A DNA stretch of 34,404 bases from an uncultured Acidobacteriia bacterium. GTDB taxonomy: Bacteria > Acidobacteriota > Terriglobia > Bryobacterales > Bryobacteraceae. Below, one piece after another: positions 22,696 through 30,330 of this stretch; positions within the stretch are counted from its first letter, which is position 1; each line of letters starts with the position of its first letter. Made by a program: the position numbers and the translations under genes. The DNA lies in contig CAIYDY010000229.1 in NCBI GenBank assembly GCA_903925015.1, forward strand, positions 1 through 34,404, read 5' to 3'. The notes below the pieces were generated by a model. It saw nothing but the letters and a program-made list of their open reading frames with translations. It was not told the DNA's origin and did not search any database.

Positions 22696-24222
22696 CTACC
22701 GGGCTGCCAGAAGTGCCCGCAGCCTACGGGCCCGCTCAGGTGCCCGCAATTGGCGCAAGGCCTTGGCTTCAATCTGACGGATGCGTTCGCGTGTTACGTC
22801 GAACTCCTGGCCGATTTCCTCCAAGGTATGCTCGCGTTCGCAGCCGATCCCGAATCGGAGCCGAATCACCTTCTCCTCTTTCGGCGAAAGCGTCTTCAGA
22901 ATACCCGCAGTCTCGTCGCGCACATTGGACTCGATGACGGCATCGACCGGCGAACCCACCCAGCGGTCCTCGATCAAGTCGCCCAGAGCCGATTCGCCGT
23001 CCCGGCCAACCGGGGTTTCAAGGGAAACCGGATCGCGCGAAATCGTTTTCAACTTCTGGACCTTTTCCACCGGGATGTCCATCCGGCGGCTGATTTCCTC
23101 GTTGGTCGGCGTCCGGCCCAGTTCCTTTTCCAACTCGCGCGAGGCGCGGAGGAACTTGTTCATGCTCTCGTTCATGTGAACGGGGATGCGGATGGTGCGG
23201 GACTGGTCGGCAATGGCGCGCGTAATGGCCTGACGGATCCACCAGGTAGCGTAGGTCGAAAATTTGTAGCCACGGCGGTATTCGAACTTGTCGGCGGCGC
23301 GCATCAGGCCGATGTTGCCTTCCTGGATCAGGTCCAGCAGGTGCAAGCCACGGTTGACGTACTTCTTGGCAACCGAAACCACAAGACGGAGGTTTGCCTC
23401 GACCAGATCTTTCTTGGCGCGCTCGGCCTCGTGCTCCCCATGGCGGATGACCGCGACAGTGTGCTTGAGTTCCTCGAGCGTGGCACCGGCGGTGGTCTCG
23501 CGCTTCTTGATTTCGCGCTTTAGTTCCCGGATACGGGGCAGAGTCGTCGGGACGTTCTTCGCCTCCAGCCTGGACAGTTCGCGCTCCAGATGGTTGAGTT
23601 CGTCCACTGCGCGTTCGATTTCGCGTGTGAAGTCGCGCCACCGGAGGTTTACCCACGGTACGGCCCGGATCGCGAGCGAAGTCTCCACATGCGCCCGGTA
23701 GAACTTCATCAGGGTCTTTTTGCGGGACTTCTTGTTCCCCGCAGGGACGCCATCGAGCTTTTCCTGAAACGAAACGGTCTTCTTGTGGGCCGCCTCGATC
23801 TTGTCGAAGAGAACAACAACCTCTTCGCGCTTCTTGGTGTCGACTTGGATGCCGTCTTCCATTTCCACGCCGATATCGACATGGTTGTCGAGGTCGACCG
23901 GATTCTTCTTCAGCGTCTCAGCCAGTTCGACAACCGCGATCTGCACCAATGCGGACCGGCTGATCGCCTTGTGCATGCGGACCTTGCCACGCTCCATGCG
24001 GCGCGCAAGATCGACTTCGCCTTCGCGTGTCAGCAGCGGAACAGCACCCATTTCGCGCAGATATACGCGGACCGGATCGTCGGTGTAAATCGACTCTTCT
24101 ACCTGCTGTTGGGGGTGGAGGAAATCGCCGTCAGCCTCGGGATCGAAAAACTTTGACGCTTCCTCGTCAAAGTTGATCCCTAGCGGAGTGTCATTTAAAA
24201 ACTGATCGTCATCGTGGTCCAT
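22696..24222 (-). CDS. rpoD: RNA polymerase primary sigma factor
   Basis: A 508-residue group 1 sigma-70 factor directing transcription from housekeeping promoters. Region 1.2 begins near residue 47 ([20 protein letters not shown]). Before it lie only about 45 acidic residues, so a full region 1.1 appears to be missing. Residues 100-265 form the non-conserved region. Region 2 is textbook: [60 protein letters not shown]. Region 3 follows, and region 4 has the helix-turn-helix [20 protein letters not shown] with KALRQLR. The ribosome binding site GGGGAGG is strong. The usual partner dnaG is not upstream; instead the gene is divergent from yifB. Confidence 0.97.
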   Translation of the reverse strand: MDHDDDQFLNDTPLGINFDEEASKFFDPEADGDFLHPQQQVEESIYTDDPVRVYLREMGAVPLLTREGEVDLARRMERGKVRMHKAISRSALVQIAVVELAETLKKNPVDLDNHVDIGVEMEDGIQVDTKKREEVVVLFDKIEAAHKKTVSFQEKLDGVPAGNKKSRKKTLMKFYRAHVETSLAIRAVPWVNLRWRDFTREIERAVDELNHLERELSRLEAKNVPTTLPRIRELKREIKKRETTAGATLEELKHTVAVIRHGEHEAERAKKDLVEANLRLVVSVAKKYVNRGLHLLDLIQEGNIGLMRAADKFEYRRGYKFSTYATWWIRQAITRAIADQSRTIRIPVHMNESMNKFLRASRELEKELGRTPTNEEISRRMDIPVEKVQKLKTISRDPVSLETPVGRDGESALGDLIEDRWVGSPVDAVIESNVRDETAGILKTLSPKEEKVIRLRFGIGCEREHTLEEIGQEFDVTRERIRQIEAKALRQLRAPERARRLRALLAAR

Positions 24223-24228
24223 AGCGGA

Positions 24229-24300
24229 TTACCTCCCCGGTCGTCCGACACTGTCGTCATGTCGGCGCATACAATAGCAAGCGCGTTCTTGGCTGTTCAT
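24229..24300 (-). CDS. Possible 23-codon leader ORF ahead of rpoD
   Basis: On the minus strand an ATG at 24298-24300 opens 23 codons, including Cys-Tyr-Cys, and ends in TAA at 24229-24231. Its last codons CCG GGG AGG contain the rpoD Shine-Dalgarno, and its stop lies six bases before the rpoD ATG, an arrangement that would allow translational coupling. It has no ribosome binding site of its own and no recognisable homology, so it may be chance. Confidence 0.25.
   Translation of the reverse strand: MNSQERACYCMRRHDDSVGRPGR
24245..24265. repeat. Inverted repeat CCGACA-N9-TGTCGG in the rpoD leader
   Basis: Two perfect 6-base arms around a 9-base centre, 23 bases before the rpoD start. It may be an operator for an unidentified regulator or a small hairpin in the rpoD messenger. 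The centre ctgtcgtca adds a second partial TGTCG copy. Confidence 0.35.
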
Positions 24301-24375
24301 GGCCAAAAATATTTTGGTTGAAAATGAGGAGGAAGATCGCCTCGAACCGCAAGAGCGGGGAGTGGGTCGACGGGC

Positions 24376-24406
24376 CGTATAGGCGCACAAGATCCCACAG
24401 AGTCAA
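24376..24406 (-). promoter_or_regulatory. Putative rpoD promoter
   Basis: Reading on the minus strand, TTGACT (24401-24406) and TATACG (24376-24381) are separated by 19 bases. Both match the sigma-70 hexamers well, but the spacer is two bases longer than optimal. It would give a leader of about 145 bases for rpoD containing the small frame and the inverted repeat. Confidence 0.35.
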
Positions 24407-24588
24407 TAGTAACACAACTGTTGTTCAAGACGATCTTCCCAAGAGCTGGTAAACTTCCCAAGCACTACATGGGATGCGCGGAAACAGTATGTGGGTTCCT
24501 TGTTGGTACTGGGCGCTCGAACAGGGTCCAAATTTCCTTGAGAAAATTCCCGGCAATTGGCCACTAGATCCATTGGGGGGATCGCCGG

Positions 24589-26139
24589 ATGCCGCTGTTC
24601 AAGACGCGTAGCGCTGCTGTTTACGGGATTGACGCGCAGCCTGTGGATGTCGAGGTCGATCTCTACCGCTCCGGCATGGCCAAGGACTTCACGCTCGTCG
24701 GCATGCCGGATACCGCCGTGCGCGAGAGCCGCGAGCGCATCAAATCTGCCCTCATGAATTCGGGTTTTGGCTATCCGAATCAAGCGGTTACGGTCAATCT
24801 TGCCCCGGCTCACGTCCGCAAGGAGGGGGCCGGCTTCGATCTCCCGATGGCGCTGGCGATCCTTGGGGCCATGGGTACCTTCCGGGGGCTCGACCAGCAC
24901 TTGGCTGTGGGTGAACTATCGCTTGATGGCGCGATCCGGCCCGTTCGGGGTGCCTTGTCCGTGGCCGTGTGCGCCCGGGACCAGAAAATCCAGAATCTCA
25001 TTCTGCCGGCAGAGAATGCCTCCGAGGCCTCGGTGGTGGAGGGAGTCAAGGTCTACGGGGTCCGGCACCTGGCGGAAGTCGTGGCGCTTCTGACCAAGCC
25101 CGAAACGTTTCTGCCCGGGGCCTTCGACCCAGTGAAAGCCGATCCGGCCAGTCAAATTGCAGCGAGTGGTTCCGGCATCCCCGTCGAAACCTACGATTTC
25201 CGGGATGTCCGCGGGCAAACTACCGCCAAGCGTGCATTGCTCGTTGCGGCAGCAGGTGCGCACAATGTCCTGATGATCGGGCCGCCCGGTTCCGGCAAAA
25301 CGATGCTGGCCAAGCGGTTGGCCGGAATTCTTCCTTATCTGAGCTTCGACGAGGCGATTGAAACCACCAAGGTCCACAGCATCGCCGGTTTGCTGCCACC
25401 CGGCGGGGGCTTGCTGCGTACCCGCCCTTTCCGTGCCCCGCACCACTCCATCTCGGACGCCGGCCTGATCGGGGGCGGCAGTGGAGCGCCCAGACCGGGA
25501 GAAGTCAGCCTCGCCCACAACGGTGTCCTGTTCCTCGACGAGTTCCCCGAGTTTCCCCGCAACGTCCTCGAGATCCTGCGCCAGCCACTGGAGGACTCCT
25601 CGGTTACCATCGCACGCTCGGCCATGACGCTCTGTTTTCCGGCGAATTTCATGCTGGTCGCTGCCATGAACCCATGTCCGTGCGGGTACTATGGCGACCC
25701 CACGCGCGAATGCCGCTGCACGCCCGCAATCATCCAGCGCTATCTGGCCAAGATCAGCGGGCCACTGCTGGACCGGATCGACATCCAGACCGAGGTCCCG
25801 GCGGTACCTTATAAGGAACTCAGGGCTGGGGAAGTTGCCGAAACCTCCGCCGACATGCTGGAGCGGGTGGACCGTGCCCGCCAAGTGCAGACGGCGCGCG
25901 GCTATACGAACTCACGCCTGCCCAGCAGGGAGGTCCGGAAGCTCTGCGCTCTCGACGATTCCGGCGAGCGCACCCTCGAAATGGCGATGCGGCGCATGAG
26001 CCTCTCGGCGCGGGCCCATGACCGCATCCTGAAGGTTGCAAGAACCGTTGCCGATCTGGACCGGTCGGATTCGGTGACAGCCAAGCATATTGCGGAGGCG
26101 GTCCAATACCGGAGCCTCGACCGAAACTACTGGAACTGA
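24589..26139 (+). CDS. comM: YifB/ComM family Mg-chelatase-like AAA ATPase
   Basis: A 516-residue cytoplasmic ATPase of the YifB/ComM family. The N-terminal Lon-protease-like ChlI domain (about 20-165) shows VDVEVDLYRSGMAKDFTLVG and LAPAHVRKEGAGFDLPMALA. The Mg-chelatase AAA module has Walker A GPPGSGKT (231-238), Walker B GVLFLDEFPEF (312-322) and the Cys cluster NPCPCGYYGDPTRECRC (C363, C365, C375, C377), which may bind zinc. The C-terminal Mg_chelatase_C domain ends with SVTAKHIAEAVQYRSLDR. ComM is a hexameric helicase that promotes branch migration during natural transformation; other homologues have no known role. Length matches the family. A GGGGGGA ribosome binding site supports the start. 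Confidence 0.94.
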   Translation: MPLFKTRSAAVYGIDAQPVDVEVDLYRSGMAKDFTLVGMPDTAVRESRERIKSALMNSGFGYPNQAVTVNLAPAHVRKEGAGFDLPMALAILGAMGTFRGLDQHLAVGELSLDGAIRPVRGALSVAVCARDQKIQNLILPAENASEASVVEGVKVYGVRHLAEVVALLTKPETFLPGAFDPVKADPASQIAASGSGIPVETYDFRDVRGQTTAKRALLVAAAGAHNVLMIGPPGSGKTMLAKRLAGILPYLSFDEAIETTKVHSIAGLLPPGGGLLRTRPFRAPHHSISDAGLIGGGSGAPRPGEVSLAHNGVLFLDEFPEFPRNVLEILRQPLEDSSVTIARSAMTLCFPANFMLVAAMNPCPCGYYGDPTRECRCTPAIIQRYLAKISGPLLDRIDIQTEVPAVPYKELRAGEVAETSADMLERVDRARQVQTARGYTNSRLPSREVRKLCALDDSGERTLEMAMRRMSLSARAHDRILKVARTVADLDRSDSVTAKHIAEAVQYRSLDRNYWN

Positions 26140-26166
26140 AAAATCTTTGAAGGGCCTAAAACTTCC

Positions 26167-26182
26167 GTGAGAGATCTTTCAC
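26167..26182. repeat. Operator-like palindrome upstream of the DUF1800 gene
   Basis: GTGAGAGATCTTTCAC is a 16-bp inverted repeat whose only imperfect pair is G/T; the core AGATCT is perfect. It sits 86 bases before the DUF1800 start. The GTGA and TCAC ends recall CRP-family sites, but the spacing between them is 8 instead of 6, so no regulator is named. Confidence 0.35.
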
Positions 26183-26197
26183 TCTGTTTACGTTCTA

Positions 26198-26238
26198 CCT
26201 GTCGAAAGCCGTAGTCCGCCCTGAACCGGCGGCAGGAC
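26198..26238 (+). promoter_or_regulatory. Candidate structured leader of the DUF1800 gene
   Basis: CCTGTC (26198-26203) can pair with GGCAGG (26231-26236) and GCCG (26208-26211) with CGGC (26227-26230). This leaves GAAA as a 5' bulge and a 15-base loop in which GTCC could instead pair with GGAC at 26235-26238. The two foldings are mutually exclusive in part. It ends just before the ribosome binding site GGAGGAG. It matches no riboswitch class I can name. Confidence 0.25.
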
Positions 26239-26267
26239 GGAATCGATTTCGGAGGAGTACCAACAGA

Positions 26268-28847
26268 ATGCAGAGAACGTTGCAGAAGATACCTGTGGCC
26301 ACGGCGCTGATCGCGCTTGCCGCAGGCACGATGCTGGCGCAAAGCTTGACGATCAGTCCCGCCAGCGAGAGCGTTGGCTTGGGTGGCACCAAGCAGTTCA
26401 CCGCCTCCACAATGGGGATTCAGCCGGAGGGCGTCACTTGGTCGGTCGTCAGCAGCGGTGGAGGCACGATCAGCGCCACCGGGCTCTATTCCGCCCCTGC
26501 CAGCATTCCGGCGCAGAACCCGGTGACCATCCGGGCAACCAGCATGGGAACCCCCACCACCAGCAACATTGCGTATGTCAATCTCCTGGGTGGCGGACCG
26601 GTGATTACCTCGGCCACGCCCAACCCGGTGCCATCCGGGACCTACACCGTCACCATCTTCGGCAGCCCCATCGTTTCCGGCGCGGTGATCAACTGCAACG
26701 GCGTCCAACTAACCACAACGAACTCGACATCCGCCAGCGTGACCGGAACCGGCTATGTCGCGGGCACCACCACCAGCTTGGGATGCATCGTCCGCAACCC
26801 CGGAACCGCTGCCAGCAACCAATTGAACATTCCGGTCAAAGGGACCTCCACCAGTGGTGGCGGAAGTGGTTCGGGGGGATCCTCGACACCTGCTCCGTCC
26901 GTGTCGCCGGCGACCGCCCAAGTGGTGCTTGGTGCCACACAGCAATTTACGGCGAGCAAGGTGACAACTTGGGCGGCGACCTACGGCACCGTGACGTCGG
27001 CCGGACTCTACATGGCACCGGCGCAAATGCCCGCCAGCGGCACCGACACCGTGACCGCGACCGGTCCCGGCGGCATTGGCACCGGAAAAGTCACGCTGAT
27101 CAGCAATGTGGCCCCGGCGATTTCATCAGTCAGTGTGAATTCGCTGCCTTTGGGCGCATTCAACATCAGCATGACTGGCACGGGCTTCAGCTCCCTCTCG
27201 AAAGTCACCCTGGGTTCCACCCAAACGGCAACCACTTACGTCAGCCCTACCAGCCTTTCCGTTGCCGGATTCGCCGGTGTGGGCGGCATGCAGAACTTCA
27301 CCGTGGCCAATGGTCCGGTCGTTTCGGCCCCTTTCGCGATACAGGTTGGTCCCGTGAATCCTCAGGTGAGTGCCGGAGCCGCCCGCAGGTTCCTCGAACA
27401 GGCCGCGTTCGGTCCCACACCGGCCGACGCACTCCACGTCCAGCAGGTCGGCTTCCAAGGCTGGCTGAACGAGCAGTTCGCGATGGCCCCCGTGTCCAAT
27501 TTCAACGGGCTCGGCAACCAGAGCGGCATCTCCACCTACTTCCTGACGAATGCGGTGATGAATCCCGACCAGCTGCGCCAAAAAGTGGCCTTCGCCCTGA
27601 GCCAGATTTTCGTAACCTCAATCAACAAGCTGATCTGGAACGGCATCATGGTCAACTACCAGCAAATGCTGATGGCGGACGCCTTCGGCAACTACCGGCA
27701 GCTTCTGTCCGATGTCACCTTGAGCCCCGCCATGGGCCAGTATCTCGACATGGCCAACAACGGCAAGGCGAATCCCGTCACGGGGACGGTTGCCAACGAG
27801 AACTACGCCCGTGAAGTGCTGCAGTTGTTCAGCATCGGCACCAAGACCCTGAATCAGGATGGTTCCGTACAAGTGGACGGCAATGGTTTCCCCGTTCCAA
27901 CGTATTCTCAATTCACCATCACGGAATTTGCCCGCTCGTTCACCGGTTGGACGTATGCCGCATACAACGGAAATCCGGTAATCTGGGGCGCCTACGTGAA
28001 CGCCAACGGGCCCATGGTTCCCTATCCCTCGCACCATGATTCGACGTCGAAAACCCTGCTGAACGGAGCGGTGATTCCCGCCGGTCTCTCGACCCAGGCC
28101 GATCTGAGCGCGGCCCTCGACAACATCTTCAACCACCCCAACGTGGGTCCGTTCATCGGCAAGATCCTGATCCAGCATTTGGTCAAGAGCAACCCGAGCC
28201 CGGCGTATATTCAGCGTGTCGCGGCGGTGTTCGCGAACAACGGCCAAGGTGTGCGCGGCGATCTGAAAGCCGTGGTTTCGGCGATCCTGCTGGATCCGGA
28301 AGCCCGGGCCAACGACCAGGGAGGCATGGATGTCGCCTCCGACGGCCATCTCCAGGAGCCGGCACTGCTGATCGCCGGCGTGGTCCGTGCCTTTGGCGGC
28401 ATCATGACCAACCAGAACTACCTCGGCTACAGCTCGCAGGGGTTGGGGCAGGATGTCTACAACCCCGCCAGCGTTTTCAATTATTACTCCTCCGGTTTCC
28501 ACGCCCCCGCCTCGCCCCTGCTTGGACCGGAGTTCCAAATCCACACCCCAAGTAACGCCATCGGACGCAGCAATCTCCTGATGGGCCTCTTCAATGCCTA
28601 CAACAACCCGATCCAAACAAACGGACCGGGCACCACGATCGACCTGACGGGCTACGTTCCGCTCGGCTCGAATCCGGCGGCATTGGTGGACGCGTTGGAC
28701 TTCACGCTGACCCACGGCACGATGCCGGCGGCGATGAAGCAGATCCTCGTATCGGCTGTCACTGCCGATGCGGCGGGCAATATCTCCCGAGTCGAAACCG
28801 GCGTATCGCTGATCGTCGCTTCCTCCTTCTACAACGTCTGGCACTAG
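26268..28847 (+). CDS. Secreted DUF1800 protein with tandem Ig-like/IPT domains
   Basis: An 859-residue exported protein. A signal peptide (MQRTLQKIPVATALIALAAG, cleavage near AQS) precedes two similar modules. Each starts with a Big_2-like bacterial Ig domain (about 27-105 and 209-278; both contain an xxGxTKQFTAS-like or xxGATQQFTAS segment and GLYxAP) and continues with an IPT/TIG-like domain (about 110-190 and 282-360). A Gly/Ser linker separates them. The DUF1800 domain runs from about 368 to the end (RRFLEQAAFGPTPADA, REVLQLFSIGTKTLNQDG, VFNYYSSGFHAPASPLLGPE). DUF1800 proteins are nearly always encoded before a DUF1501 protein, as here (50-base gap). Their biochemical role is unknown; exported polysaccharide-related roles have been proposed. 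The ribosome binding site GGAGGAG is strong. Confidence 0.93.
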   Translation: MQRTLQKIPVATALIALAAGTMLAQSLTISPASESVGLGGTKQFTASTMGIQPEGVTWSVVSSGGGTISATGLYSAPASIPAQNPVTIRATSMGTPTTSNIAYVNLLGGGPVITSATPNPVPSGTYTVTIFGSPIVSGAVINCNGVQLTTTNSTSASVTGTGYVAGTTTSLGCIVRNPGTAASNQLNIPVKGTSTSGGGSGSGGSSTPAPSVSPATAQVVLGATQQFTASKVTTWAATYGTVTSAGLYMAPAQMPASGTDTVTATGPGGIGTGKVTLISNVAPAISSVSVNSLPLGAFNISMTGTGFSSLSKVTLGSTQTATTYVSPTSLSVAGFAGVGGMQNFTVANGPVVSAPFAIQVGPVNPQVSAGAARRFLEQAAFGPTPADALHVQQVGFQGWLNEQFAMAPVSNFNGLGNQSGISTYFLTNAVMNPDQLRQKVAFALSQIFVTSINKLIWNGIMVNYQQMLMADAFGNYRQLLSDVTLSPAMGQYLDMANNGKANPVTGTVANENYAREVLQLFSIGTKTLNQDGSVQVDGNGFPVPTYSQFTITEFARSFTGWTYAAYNGNPVIWGAYVNANGPMVPYPSHHDSTSKTLLNGAVIPAGLSTQADLSAALDNIFNHPNVGPFIGKILIQHLVKSNPSPAYIQRVAAVFANNGQGVRGDLKAVVSAILLDPEARANDQGGMDVASDGHLQEPALLIAGVVRAFGGIMTNQNYLGYSSQGLGQDVYNPASVFNYYSSGFHAPASPLLGPEFQIHTPSNAIGRSNLLMGLFNAYNNPIQTNGPGTTIDLTGYVPLGSNPAALVDALDFTLTHGTMPAAMKQILVSAVTADAAGNISRVETGVSLIVASSFYNVWH

Positions 28848-28897
28848 GCCCGGCACCGACCATCCAAGACAACAAGAGAAACAGGAGAAAACAGACC

Positions 28898-30241
28898 ATG
28901 TTGATTCGTTCCAGACGTGAATTCCTGCGGGAGACGATCCGCACAGTGTCGGCGGCGGGCGCACTCGGCGCCATGGGCAAGTTCGGGGAAATGAATGCGA
29001 TGGCGGCCGGTGCCAACTACCAGGCGCTGGTGTGCATCTACCTCGGCGGAGGCAACGACGGCCACAATACCGTGGTTCCGATCACCACGGCCCAGCAACC
29101 GTATAGCCTGTATGCAAAAGGGCGCGGTCCGCTGGCGCTACCCCAAGCCAGCCTGTTGCCGGTGAACAACGGCAACGATGTGTATGGTTTGCACCCGAAG
29201 CTGGTGGAAGTCAGAAACCTGTACCAGCAGGGCAAGGCGGCCGTGGTTGCCAACCTCGGCATGCTGGTGAAGCCGATCGACCGCAACATCTACAACACCA
29301 ACAACACGGCGATCATCCCGAACGCCCTGTTCTCGCACTCGGACCAGTCCAGCCAGTGGCAGACTGCCAATCCAACGGGCCTCGGCAGTACCGGCTGGGG
29401 CGGTCGCGTTACAGACCTCCTGCAACCGATGAACAGCGGTGCCACTTTTCCGGCGATGAGCTCGCTGAACGGGTCCAGCCTCTTCCTCACTGGGCAGCAG
29501 ACGTTCGCCGCCACCGTCAGCCCTGGTTCCGTGTCCTTGTTGCAGGCGGGCAACCAGGCGCGGGCCGTCGGCTTGCAGCAATTGCTCCAGTTCGACAACG
29601 GATTGCAGTTGGTGCAGGCGGCCAATTCCGTCACGTCGCGCGGCGTCAGCTACTCCAATGCGCTCAGTTCGGCGCTTTCAGGCGTTACGCTGGCCACGAC
29701 GTTCCCGGCTGGCAGCTCACTGGGGGCACAGCTGCAGACGGTCGCGAAGATCATCAAGGCCCGGGGGGCGTTGGGCATTTCCCGTCAGATTTTCTTCTGC
29801 GGCTTGGGCGGGTTTGACACCCACGGAAGCCAACTCACGCTGCAGGACCAGTTGCTGCAGGAACTGAGCCAGTGCGTGGGTGCGTTCTATGCAGCCACAC
29901 AGGAGGTGGGCGTGGAAAACCAGGTCACCACGTTTACCGCTTCCGAATTCGGCCGCACGCTCTCTCCCAACAGCAACGGAGGCACCGACCACGCATGGGG
30001 CAGCCACCATTTTGTGATTGGCGGCGGCGTCCAGGGTGGCCAGTTCTTCGGCCAATTCCCAACATTGGCGCTCGGCAGCCTGCTGGACGCAAATTCTCGG
30101 GGGACGCTGATTCCGACGACGTCCGTGGACCAGTACGGGGCGACTCTGGCTCAGTGGTTCGGCGTCGGAGCGGGCAGCGTGGCATCGATTTTCCCGAACG
30201 TGGGGAATTTCGGCACGTCGAACCTTGGCTTCCTCGGGTAG
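28898..30241 (+). CDS. Tat-exported DUF1501 protein
   Basis: A 447-residue protein with a twin-arginine signal (SRREFLRETIRTVSAAGALG). The mature part is a DUF1501 domain, distantly related to the alkaline phosphatase/sulfatase fold. Typical blocks are YLGGGNDGHNTVVPI near the N-terminus, GLHPKLVEVRNLYQQGKAAV, FFCGLGGFDTHGSQLTLQDQ, TASEFGRTLSPNSNGGTDHA and WGSHHFVIGGGVQGG. The conserved Asp and His residues in these blocks fit a metal site, as in the phosphatase clan. AGGAGAA lies before the ATG. It forms an operon with the DUF1800 gene and is followed by a strong terminator, so the pair is a complete unit. Confidence 0.93.
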   Translation: MLIRSRREFLRETIRTVSAAGALGAMGKFGEMNAMAAGANYQALVCIYLGGGNDGHNTVVPITTAQQPYSLYAKGRGPLALPQASLLPVNNGNDVYGLHPKLVEVRNLYQQGKAAVVANLGMLVKPIDRNIYNTNNTAIIPNALFSHSDQSSQWQTANPTGLGSTGWGGRVTDLLQPMNSGATFPAMSSLNGSSLFLTGQQTFAATVSPGSVSLLQAGNQARAVGLQQLLQFDNGLQLVQAANSVTSRGVSYSNALSSALSGVTLATTFPAGSSLGAQLQTVAKIIKARGALGISRQIFFCGLGGFDTHGSQLTLQDQLLQELSQCVGAFYAATQEVGVENQVTTFTASEFGRTLSPNSNGGTDHAWGSHHFVIGGGVQGGQFFGQFPTLALGSLLDANSRGTLIPTTSVDQYGATLAQWFGVGAGSVASIFPNVGNFGTSNLGFLG

Positions 30242-30266
30242 CGCACGGGAAACGATTCGTGGACGC

Positions 30267-30297
30267 GGCCGGTCGGATTCTCGACCGGCCATTTTTG
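30267..30297 (+). terminator. Rho-independent terminator of the DUF1800-DUF1501 operon
   Basis: A perfect 9-bp stem GGCCGGTCG (30267-30275) with CGACCGGCC (30282-30290), loop gattct, followed by ATTTTTGTT. It lies 25 bases behind the DUF1501 stop. Confidence 0.92.
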
Positions 30298-30330
30298 TTC
30301 CGGGTCTACAATGGTGTCCGGACGCGCCCG

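Larger units (their letters stand above)
24223..24588. other. Divergent rpoD/yifB intergenic region
   Basis: No RNA gene or conventional gene is recognised in this stretch. It holds an inverted repeat CCGACA-N9-TGTCGG (24245-24265), TACAAT on the plus strand (24270-24275) and an A/T palindrome CCAAAA-ATA-TTTTGG (24303-24317). A 27-codon plus-strand frame without ribosome binding site lies at 24299-24382. CTTCCCAAG occurs twice at 19-base spacing (24435 and 24454). The strong yifB ribosome binding site GGGGGGA lies just before 24589. The sequence is visibly more A/T rich than the flanking genes. Confidence 0.6.

Noticed and set aside
24223-24588. 6S RNA, tmRNA or other RNA gene between rpoD and yifB
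   Set aside because: No long-range pairing or conserved motifs of these RNAs could be recognised by eye.
26167-26182. CRP/FNR-type site before the DUF1800 gene
   Set aside because: GTGA and TCAC are separated by 8 bases rather than 6, so the palindrome is kept only as an unassigned operator candidate.
26438-27814. 458-codon frame in another phase inside the DUF1800 gene
   Set aside because: His/Arg/Gln-rich translation of a Thr/Ser/Gly-rich gene; no domain and no ribosome binding site.
29872-30330. Extension of the dioxygenase frame upstream through the terminator into the DUF1501 gene
   Set aside because: The extension is a shadow of the DUF1501 gene and crosses a strong terminator; conserved sequence begins at the ATG at 30331.
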